DNA of 6,159 nt from a bacterium (GTDB taxonomy: Bacteria; Patescibacteriota; Patescibacteriia; Patescibacteriales; JALTFF01): assembly GCA_027007465.1 (NCBI GenBank), contig JALTFF010000112.1, forward strand, positions 1-6,159, read 5' to 3'. A program made the translations under genes and the position numbers. The notes under the pieces are model-generated. The model was given only the letters and a program-made list of their open reading frames with translations, was not told the origin of the DNA and searched no databases. Of the stretch, positions 1 through 5,122 are shown piece after piece (the stretch's first letter is position 1; every line of letters starts with the position of its first letter).

Positions 1-996
1 CAAGCATTTTATAACAATAATAAAATAGCTGAAACATTGTTAAATGTTGACGTTATTGAAGGAAAATTGATTAGCCATCTAATTGTTAATGGTTCAAGTC
101 AAGATAGCAATGCTAATTTAGGAGATAAACTTAATTATAGTTTAACATTAGAGAACAAAGGAGATTCTGCAATGGGAAATTTAATAGTTATGGCTGTAAT
201 TGAATCAGACTTTATTGATTGGAGTAAGTTAAATGTTGGAAAAGCAGAGGTTAAAGACGTAGGAGAAGCTAATGATGTGAAAACAAGACAAATTCTGTGG
301 AGTAAGGAAGAATTACCAGAACTAGAAAAATTAGCTCCTAAGCAGAAAGTAGTCATTGATTTTTCAGCGCCATTAGTTTCTAAAGAAAATATTGTCTATC
401 CGCTAATCCTTTCTAAAAAATATCAAGTAAAAGCCTATGGACAAATTAGTGTTGGAACGATCACAGATGAGAAAAGTAATTTTATAACAAAGACTAATCA
501 ATTAATTACAAAGATTAATTCTGACACAAGCTTTAAAGATTATGCGCGCTATTTTGATAATAATGATATCGCAGTCGGGTGGGGATCATTACCTCCAAAA
601 GTAGGTGAAACAACTGCTTATAGGATTTATTGGAAATTAGAAAATGAATTGCACGACATAAAGCAGATAAAAATCACTGGTCAATTAGCTAATAATGTAA
701 AATGGTCTGGGAAGTCAGCAATTGATGTAGGAGAAATAAAATATGATGAATCTAATAGAAAAATTGTTTGGCAAATTAGTAAATTACCAAAAGAAGTTGG
801 ACAAGCAAACGCTAACTTTGAAGTGCAAGTAACACCTAGTTTAAATGATGAAAATAAAGTGATGATTTTATTGAAAAATGTTAATTGGCAGGCTATTGAT
901 AATGAAACAGGCGCTGTAATGTCAGGCAGTGGCAATATTTTAACAACAGAACTACAGGGCGATAAAGCTGCTCAAGGCAAAGGAGTAGTTGAATAG
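1..996 (+). CDS. DUF11-like / Ig-like repeat surface protein, C-terminal part
   Basis: The frame is open from the first base (no stop before the TTG at 37), so the gene starts upstream of the window and 331 codons are visible, ending in TAG. Numbered from that TTG, two beta-rich modules can be matched. The first has LGDKLNYSLTLENKGDS near residues 28-44 and then ILWSKEELPEL near 86-96. The second has VGETTAYRIYWKLENE near 189-204 and then IVWQISKLPKEVG near 243-255. Similar spacing of the 'GD/GE..Y.(L/I)' and '(I/L)(V/L)W' signatures suggests a tandem duplication of a DUF11-type Ig-like fold. I associate this layout, usually with an N-terminal membrane anchor, with Patescibacteria cell-surface proteins; the anchor would lie outside the window. 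No LPxTG motif or C-terminal membrane helix is visible, and the tail (GDKAAQGKGVVE) is hydrophilic. A role in the cell envelope or adhesion is inference; the biochemical function is unknown. Confidence 0.75.
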   Translation, partial: QAFYNNNKIAETLLNVDVIEGKLISHLIVNGSSQDSNANLGDKLNYSLTLENKGDSAMGNLIVMAVIESDFIDWSKLNVGKAEVKDVGEANDVKTRQILWSKEELPELEKLAPKQKVVIDFSAPLVSKENIVYPLILSKKYQVKAYGQISVGTITDEKSNFITKTNQLITKINSDTSFKDYARYFDNNDIAVGWGSLPPKVGETTAYRIYWKLENELHDIKQIKITGQLANNVKWSGKSAIDVGEIKYDESNRKIVWQISKLPKEVGQANANFEVQVTPSLNDENKVMILLKNVNWQAIDNETGAVMSGSGNILTTELQGDKAAQGKGVVE

Positions 997-1012
997 ATTC
1001 TTAATAAAGAAT
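997..1012 (+). other. Short hairpin just after the stop codon
   Basis: ATTCTT (997-1002) and AAGAAT (1007-1012) are perfect inverted repeats around an AATA loop, and start at the base after the TAG stop. The stem is AT-rich and no T-run follows, so it is a poor intrinsic terminator. It could stabilise an mRNA 3' end or be chance in AT-rich DNA. Confidence 0.25.
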
Positions 1013-1035
1013 TACAGTAATTTAGAAATTGTTTT

Positions 1036-1986
1036 ATGAAAAATAATAAGAAATTAAATAATTATAATTGGGCAATTGTTAAAACAATTGCTTTTTTTGA
1101 TATGTTTGATTATCCATTAACAGTATCTGAAATAGAAAATTGGACATTAAAGAGTGATAATCAAAAGTCTATTAGCCAACAAATATTTTTTAGTATTATA
1201 GATTTTAGAAATGGTTATTATTTTATTAAAAATAGGCAGAATATAATTTTCATTAGAGAAAATCGTTATAAATATGCTAAAAAAAAGTATAAAATAGCTA
1301 AAAGAATTTCTAAAATATTTAAAATATTTCCTTGGATTAAAATGATAGCAGTTTGCAATGCGATAGGAAACTATAATTTAAGAAAAAATGGCGATATTGA
1401 TTTGTTTATTATTACAAGTAAGAACAGACTTTGGCTTACAAAATTCTTTACAACACTTATTACTATAATTTTATTGAAAAGGCCAAAACAACAGGGTAGT
1501 TTAGATGATATTGATAAAAAAATAGATGCTAATAAAGATAAAATTTGTTTAAGTTTTTTTATCACTGAAGATAATTTAGATTTAAGAAAAATTGCTTTAA
1601 AAAAACAAAATGATTTGTATATTTGTTATTGGTTAATAAATCTAAAACTAATTTATAACAAAGACAATACTTATCAAAAGCTTATAAGAGAAAATCAATG
1701 GATTAATAAAATAATTTCTGGCTTGCCGCATATTTCTAATAGTTATCAATATAATAACAATTATACAAAAAACAATGTTTTCTGTAATTTTCTAGAGAAA
1801 ATAGTAAAGAAAATCCAATTAAAAATAATGATAAAAAATATTGGCAACATAATGAATAAGAATACAAATGTTATTGTGACTGATAAAATTTTAAAATTGC
1901 ATATAAATGATAGGAGAGAGTATTATTTAAAAAAATTTAAAGACAAGGTATTAGAGTTAGAGAAGATAAGTTCACATAACACATAA
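1036..1986 (+). CDS. Winged-helix plus nucleotidyltransferase-fold protein (Patescibacteria type), GS motif altered
   Basis: This is a 316-residue protein. Residues 14-40 (IVKTIAFFDMFDYPLTVSEI onward) match the 'TLxYFDxFDYPLT' start of a family with an N-terminal winged-helix-like segment. Residues 104-127 resemble the pol-beta/MNT-type nucleotidyltransferase core: D120-I-D122 followed by LFIIT would be the metal-binding Asp pair. In relatives I recall, the strand before it carries G-S about 11 residues upstream of the DxD. Here the aligned residues are N108-A109 (VCNAIGNYNLRKNGDID), so a key nucleotide-binding element is missing. Later family-like stretches are residues 170-183 (ICLSFFITEDNLDL), 193-230 (LYICYWLINLKLIYNK and following) and a C-terminal LHINDRREYYLKKF (288-301). 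The substrate is unknown. It lies 39 bases after the preceding gene; no strong Shine-Dalgarno is visible before the ATG. The coding sequence looks even richer in Lys, Asn and Ile codons than its neighbours. It may be a degenerate or non-catalytic paralogue; activity should not be assumed. Confidence 0.7.
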   Translation: MKNNKKLNNYNWAIVKTIAFFDMFDYPLTVSEIENWTLKSDNQKSISQQIFFSIIDFRNGYYFIKNRQNIIFIRENRYKYAKKKYKIAKRISKIFKIFPWIKMIAVCNAIGNYNLRKNGDIDLFIITSKNRLWLTKFFTTLITIILLKRPKQQGSLDDIDKKIDANKDKICLSFFITEDNLDLRKIALKKQNDLYICYWLINLKLIYNKDNTYQKLIRENQWINKIISGLPHISNSYQYNNNYTKNNVFCNFLEKIVKKIQLKIMIKNIGNIMNKNTNVIVTDKILKLHINDRREYYLKKFKDKVLELEKISSHNT

Positions 1987-2014
1987 TATAAGAATTATTT
2001 CTATGTAAAAGAAT

Positions 2015-2037
2015 ATAAGTTTCTTTAGCTTATTTTT
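2015..2037 (+). terminator. Weak candidate terminator
   Basis: ATAAG (2015-2019) can pair with CTTAT (2029-2033), with a 9-base loop and TTTT directly after (2034-2037). It sits about 30 bases after the stop of the 316-residue gene and before the tRNA-Lys gene, where a terminator would make sense. The stem is only 5 bp and AT-rich. T-runs at about 2059-2066 and 2078-2086 follow without a recognisable stem. Confidence 0.2.
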
Positions 2038-2095
2038 AGTTAATCCAAGATATGCCTCTTTTTTTTCTTGCGTAAAATTTTTTTTTATGTTATTT

Positions 2096-2101
2096 TATAA
2101 T
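2096..2101 (+). promoter_or_regulatory. Candidate -10 box for tRNA-Lys
   Basis: A perfect TATAAT ends 36 bases before the tRNA, which would place a transcription start near 2108 and give a leader of about 30 bases. No good -35 lies at 16-19 bases; the nearest TTG-containing hexamer (TTGCGT, 2068-2073) is 22 bases away. A second -10-like TATAGT is at 2111-2116. In DNA this AT-rich the match may be chance. Confidence 0.3.
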
Positions 2102-2137
2102 AAATGCTTTTATAGTATTTTTTTATTAAAATAATAT

Positions 2138-2213
2138 GCGTCTATAGCTCAGTTGGTAGAGCAGTGGCCTTTTAAGCCAATGGTCGTGGGTTCAAGTCCC
2201 ACTGGACGCACCA
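2138..2213 (+). tRNA. tRNA-Lys (anticodon TTT)
   Basis: A complete cloverleaf of 76 bases including an encoded CCA. The acceptor arm GCGTCTA (2138-2144) pairs with TGGACGC (2203-2209), with discriminator A2210 and CCA at 2211-2213. The D stem is GCTC (2147-2150) with GAGC (2159-2162) around the AGTTGGTA loop. The anticodon loop CTTTTAA (2169-2175) presents TTT at 2171-2173, reading AAA/AAG lysine codons, which dominate the neighbouring genes. The T stem is GTGGG (2186-2190) with CCCAC (2198-2202) around TTCAAGT. The outermost anticodon-stem pair (27-43, G2164 with A2180) is a mismatch; the other four pairs are intact. It is probably transcribed on its own or with the downstream region, since no coding gene overlaps it. 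Confidence 0.97.
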
Positions 2214-2219
2214 AAAATA

Positions 2220-2281
2220 ATTATAAGATCTATACTGAATCTTTCTTTGTAAAAAATATCTTATAATAAATAGAGATTCAG
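2220..2281 (+). repeat. Two interlocked 10-bp inverted repeats (possible pseudoknot or alternative hairpins)
   Basis: Repeat A: 2220-2229 (ATTATAAGAT) is the exact reverse complement of 2258-2267. Repeat B: 2235-2244 (CTGAATCTTT) pairs with 2272-2281 (AGAGATTCAG), with one G-T pair at 2243-2273. The order is A1-B1-A2-B2, so the arms cross as in an H-type pseudoknot, with connecting segments of 5, 13 and 4 bases. No U-run follows repeat B, so it is not a typical terminator. A TATAAT (2262-2267) lies inside the right arm of A, so an operator overlapping a promoter is an alternative. The element begins 7 bases after the tRNA-Lys CCA and ends 47 bases before the start of the phosphoglycosyl transferase gene. 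The arms are directly visible; any function is inference, and AT-rich chance matches remain possible. Confidence 0.45.
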
Positions 2282-2328
2282 AATAAACAGATTTAAATTA
2301 CAATAATTCTGCTTTATAAATACGATCT

Positions 2329-3753
2329 ATGAAACGTATTGATTTATTTTTTTCTTTTATTTTTTTACCAATTGATTTTTTAATGTTAGTTCTGGCAGCT
2401 ATTACTGCTTATAAAATTCGTTTTAATAGTTTAGTTAGCGGAATAAGACCAGTAATTTATGAATTGCCGCAAGCAGAATATTTTAAGATTGTTATTTTAG
2501 TAGCTTCATTATTAATAATTATTTTTGCATTAGAAGGTCTTTACAATATTAAAAGTGAAAAAAGATTTGTTAAAGAATTTTATCAAATAGTGGTGGCTTG
2601 TTCTATTGGATTAGTTATGATTGTTCTTATTCTTTTCTTTAAAAGAGAACTTTTTTCATCAAGGTTTGTTATTTTAGCTGCTTGGTTGCTATCTATTATC
2701 TATGTTGGATTAGGAAGAACAATTATAAGACAAGTTCGCTATTTTTTATTTAAGAAGAAAATTGGGCTAAAAAATATTGTTATTATCGGAGACAATAATT
2801 CAGCCAATAGCTTAATAAGAGAATTTCATTCTAATATTGGGCTTGGTTATAATGTGGTCAAGCATTTTAAAAATTTTTCTAATGAAACAGAAAAGCAAAT
2901 TTTACACCTTGTAAAAGATAAAAAAGTTGATGAAATTATACATACAAATATAAACGTATCCAAAGATGAAATTTTTAAAATCATTTTATTTACTGAAAAA
3001 AATTATTTAGAATTTAAATATGTAGCTGATTTATTTGGCGCTAGAGTAGCTAATAAAGAGATTATTACTATTAGCGGAATACCTGTGGTTGTCATAAAGA
3101 AAACTCCATTAGATGGATGGGGGAGAATTAATAAAAGAATTTTTGATTTTATAAGCGCTATATTTTTAATTGTTATCACATCACCAATTTTAGTTTTGAC
3201 AGCTTTATTAGTTAAGTTAGATTCAAAAGGTCCGATAATTTATAAAAATAAAAGAGTTAACAAAGAAGGCGAATTTAATCTTTATAAATTTAGGTCAATG
3301 TTTATTGACTATTGCACTGGAGATGACTATGATAAAAATAATCAGGCATTAGCTTATGAAAGAAAATTAATTGAAAAACAAAACTTTAGAAAAGGAGCAA
3401 TTTATAAAATAAAAGATGATCCCAGAATTACGAAATTTGGAAAATTCATTAGAAGATGGAGCATTGATGAACTACCTCAATTATTTAATGTAATAATAGG
3501 AAATATGAGTTTAGTAGGCCCTAGGCCACATCAGTTAAGAGAAGTTGAAAAATATACACCTATTCAAAAAAAAGTATTAACAATTAAACCAGGTATTACT
3601 GGAATGGCGCAGATTTCTGGAAGATCTGATTTGTCAACAGAAGAAGAAACAAAATTAGATATGTATTATATTGAAAACTGGTCATTGCTTTTAGATATTA
3701 TAATTCTTCTACGAACTCCATCAGCTGTGATAAGAAGTAGAAAAGTTGAATAG
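2329..3753 (+). CDS. Polyprenyl-phosphate sugar-1-phosphate transferase (WbaP/WcaJ-like)
   Basis: This is a 474-residue integral membrane enzyme that transfers a sugar-1-phosphate from a nucleotide sugar to undecaprenyl phosphate, the first step of a lipid-linked glycan. Four N-terminal membrane helices lie near residues 7-28, 52-70, 85-104 and 111-130. A Rossmann-like middle domain follows (about 148-255, PF13727 type), whose glycine loop is worn (IIGDNNSANSL). The C-terminal bacterial sugar transferase domain (about 268-474, PF02397 type) has the re-entrant helix broken at S285-P286, then KGPIIYKNKRV (300-310), YKFRSM (319-324), DDPRITKFGKFIRRWS (363-378), the catalytic Asp-Glu pair D380-E381 in DELPQ, GPRP (397-400) and PGITGMAQISGRSD (421-434). 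All expected catalytic motifs are intact, and the length is normal for the large class. The sugar (glucose, galactose or another) cannot be read from sequence. There is no clear Shine-Dalgarno before the ATG, which is kept because the first helix begins directly after it. The downstream GT4 gene suggests a shared glycan pathway. Confidence 0.93.
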   Translation: MKRIDLFFSFIFLPIDFLMLVLAAITAYKIRFNSLVSGIRPVIYELPQAEYFKIVILVASLLIIIFALEGLYNIKSEKRFVKEFYQIVVACSIGLVMIVLILFFKRELFSSRFVILAAWLLSIIYVGLGRTIIRQVRYFLFKKKIGLKNIVIIGDNNSANSLIREFHSNIGLGYNVVKHFKNFSNETEKQILHLVKDKKVDEIIHTNINVSKDEIFKIILFTEKNYLEFKYVADLFGARVANKEIITISGIPVVVIKKTPLDGWGRINKRIFDFISAIFLIVITSPILVLTALLVKLDSKGPIIYKNKRVNKEGEFNLYKFRSMFIDYCTGDDYDKNNQALAYERKLIEKQNFRKGAIYKIKDDPRITKFGKFIRRWSIDELPQLFNVIIGNMSLVGPRPHQLREVEKYTPIQKKVLTIKPGITGMAQISGRSDLSTEEETKLDMYYIENWSLLLDIIILLRTPSAVIRSRKVE

Positions 3754-3763
3754 ATTAAAGTGT

Positions 3764-3781
3764 AGTGATTGAAAAATCACT
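3764..3781 (+). other. Perfect 7-bp hairpin with GAAA loop after the transferase gene
   Basis: AGTGATT (3764-3770) and AATCACT (3775-3781) pair perfectly around GAAA, a GNRA-class tetraloop sequence. It begins 11 bases after the TAG stop. The following bases (TAAACAAG) are not a U-run, so it is a weak intrinsic terminator. An mRNA 3'-end stabilising or processing element is the alternative. Confidence 0.4.
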
Positions 3782-3820
3782 TAAACAAGATTAGCAAGAA
3801 ATATGCCTGTTCATCATCTG

Positions 3821-3851
3821 TAGACAGGAACAATGTCAATTATATTATAAT
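3821..3851 (+). promoter_or_regulatory. Candidate promoter for the GT4 gene
   Basis: TAGACA (3821-3826, five of six matches to TTGACA) and a perfect TATAAT (3846-3851) are separated by 19 bases, slightly longer than ideal. A start near 3858 would leave about 20 bases of leader, which includes the ribosome binding site. Together with the hairpin after the upstream gene, it suggests the GT4 gene can be transcribed separately from the phosphoglycosyl transferase gene. Confidence 0.4.
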
Positions 3852-3867
3852 AGCTTATTAATTTTAT

Positions 3868-3873
3868 AAGGAA
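3868..3873 (+). promoter_or_regulatory. Ribosome binding site of the GT4 gene
   Basis: AAGGAA lies 4 bases before the ATG at 3878. It is the only clear Shine-Dalgarno sequence in front of a gene in this window, and it fixes the start codon. The spacing is a little short but workable. Confidence 0.6.
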
Positions 3874-3877
3874 TTTT

Positions 3878-4990
3878 ATGAAAATTGCCATTGTGCATGA
3901 TTATTTAACTCAAAATGGTGGAGCTGAAAATGTTTTAAAAGCTATTTCTGATATTTATCCAAAAGCTCCAATTTATAGCTTGTTTTATGATAGTAAAAAT
4001 ATTGGCAGCTTATTGAGCAAAAGAAAGATTAAGCCTTCTTTTATTCAAAAATTACCATTTAGGAAAAAACATTATCAATGGTATTTGTTTTTAATGCCAT
4101 TAGCTATTGAAAAATATGATTTATCAGGTTATGATATTGTAATATCATCTACATCAGCTTTTGCAAAAGGTATTATCACAAATACAAATACCTTGCATAT
4201 ATGTTATTGCCATACACCGACAAGGTACTTATGGACAGATACAAATAACTATGTAAGCGAATTACCTTATAATAAATTTGTAAAAATTTTTATTCCATTT
4301 TTACTTTCTAAATTGCGCATATGGGATCGCTTAGCAGCTGATAGAGTGGATAAATTTATCACTAATAGCTTTAATGTTGCCAAAAGAATTAAAAAGTTTT
4401 ATCATTCTAAAGCAAAGGTAATTTATCCACCAGTTGATATTAACAAATATTATATTTCACATAAACTTGGGAATTATTATTTAATTGGCGGAAGAATAGT
4501 TTCCTATAAAAGATATGATTTAGCTATTAAAGTTTTTAATCGTTTAAAAATACCTTTAAAAATTTTTGGCAATGGACCTGGTTTTAAAAAAATAAAAAGA
4601 CAAGCTGGTAATAATATTGAATTTTTAGGCAGAGTTTCTGAAAAAGAAAAAAGAGAATTATTTAGTAAGTGTATTGCTTTTATTCATCCACAAGAAGAGG
4701 ATTTTGGAATTACAGCAGTTGAAGCAATGGCTTCTGGAAGACCAGTAATTGCTTACAAAAAAGGCGGAGCGCTTGAAACAATTGTTGAAAATGTAACTGG
4801 AAAGTTTTTTTTAGAGCAGACATGGGAATCATTGCTTGACGCGGTTGTTAATTTTAAACCAGAGCTATTTGACAGCTACAAGATTAGAGAATATAGTAAA
4901 AAGTTTAGCGTAGAGAGATTTAAAAAGGAATTTACTAATATGATTGATTATGAATGGAAAATTTTTTCTAAGAATGGTTATATAGATTGA
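3878..4990 (+). CDS. GT4-family glycosyltransferase (WbaZ-like)
   Basis: This is a 370-residue retaining GT-B glycosyltransferase that would add a sugar from a nucleotide sugar to a lipid-linked glycan at the inner membrane face. The N-terminal acceptor half starts with MKIAIVHDYLTQNGGAE, the glycine-rich turn being G14-G15-A16-E17. It also contains CHTPTRYLW (111-119), which I recognise from the WbaZ-like branch of GT4, here a mannosyltransferase-type family. The C-terminal donor half has GGRIVSYKRYD (204-214), where R206 and K211 are the expected phosphate-binding residues, then FGNGP (230-234), LGRVSEKEK (250-258), and the E-x7-E element E274 to E282 in EEDFGITAVEAMASGRPV. It has full length with all motifs in place and no membrane helix. 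Donor and acceptor cannot be read from sequence. It follows the sugar-1-phosphate transferase by 124 bases on the same strand, which fits the second step of one glycan pathway. It ends in TGA. Confidence 0.93.
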   Translation: MKIAIVHDYLTQNGGAENVLKAISDIYPKAPIYSLFYDSKNIGSLLSKRKIKPSFIQKLPFRKKHYQWYLFLMPLAIEKYDLSGYDIVISSTSAFAKGIITNTNTLHICYCHTPTRYLWTDTNNYVSELPYNKFVKIFIPFLLSKLRIWDRLAADRVDKFITNSFNVAKRIKKFYHSKAKVIYPPVDINKYYISHKLGNYYLIGGRIVSYKRYDLAIKVFNRLKIPLKIFGNGPGFKKIKRQAGNNIEFLGRVSEKEKRELFSKCIAFIHPQEEDFGITAVEAMASGRPVIAYKKGGALETIVENVTGKFFLEQTWESLLDAVVNFKPELFDSYKIREYSKKFSVERFKKEFTNMIDYEWKIFSKNGYID

Positions 4991-5029
4991 ACTTTTAAAA
5001 ATTTATTAAAAAATTAACAATATATAATT

Positions 5030-5101
5030 GCCGCCATCATCTAGTGGTTAGGATATCAGGTTTTCATCCTGAAAACCGGGGTCCGATTCCCCGTGGCGGT
5101 G
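5030..5101 (+). tRNA. tRNA-Glu (anticodon TTC), CCA not encoded
   Basis: The acceptor GCCGCCA (5030-5036) pairs with TGGCGGT (5094-5100), the end pair being G-U, with discriminator G5101. The D stem is ATCT (5039-5042) with GGAT (5051-5054). The anticodon stem TCAGG (5056-5060) pairs with CCTGA (5068-5072) around TTTTCAT, giving anticodon TTC at 5063-5065 for GAA/GAG glutamate codons. The T stem is CGGGG (5077-5081) with CCCCG (5089-5093) around TCCGATT. The discriminator is followed by CAAAT, so a full CCA must be added after transcription, unlike tRNA-Lys in this window. It lies 39 bases after the GT4 stop and 21 bases before dnaX. No properly placed promoter is visible, so it may be transcribed from upstream, and its 3' processing would shape the dnaX mRNA 5' end. 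Confidence 0.96.
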
Positions 5102-5122
5102 CAAATTTAATAAAGAATAAAT

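Noticed and set aside
2138..2213. tRNA-Lys as an integration site for a mobile element
   Set aside because: No repeat of the tRNA 3' end, integrase or phage-like gene is found in the window.
2292..2320. TTTAAA and TATAAA with 17-base spacing before the phosphoglycosyl transferase gene
   Set aside because: Both boxes are weak matches in very AT-rich DNA, and the start would fall about two bases before the ATG. A leaderless transcript is possible but nothing else supports it.
3803..3823. Six-codon reading frame MPVHHL before the GT4 gene, as a possible leader peptide
   Set aside because: It lacks a ribosome binding site, lies upstream of the predicted transcription start, and such short frames are common by chance.
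3806..3831. Inverted repeat CCTGT / ACAGG with GTTC / GAAC alternatives before the GT4 gene
   Set aside because: The stem is only 5 bp with a 13-base loop, and the alternative needs a 5-base bulge. It is not convincing as an operator or riboswitch.
3878..4990. Recoded TGA (UGA as glycine) in the organism
   Set aside because: TGA ends the GT4 protein where the family usually ends, and no in-frame TGA occurs within any conserved gene here, so the standard bacterial code fits.
5023..5028. Perfect TATAAT directly before tRNA-Glu
   Set aside because: It ends only one base before the tRNA, so transcription from it would start inside the tRNA gene. AT-rich spacer DNA readily gives this match by chance.
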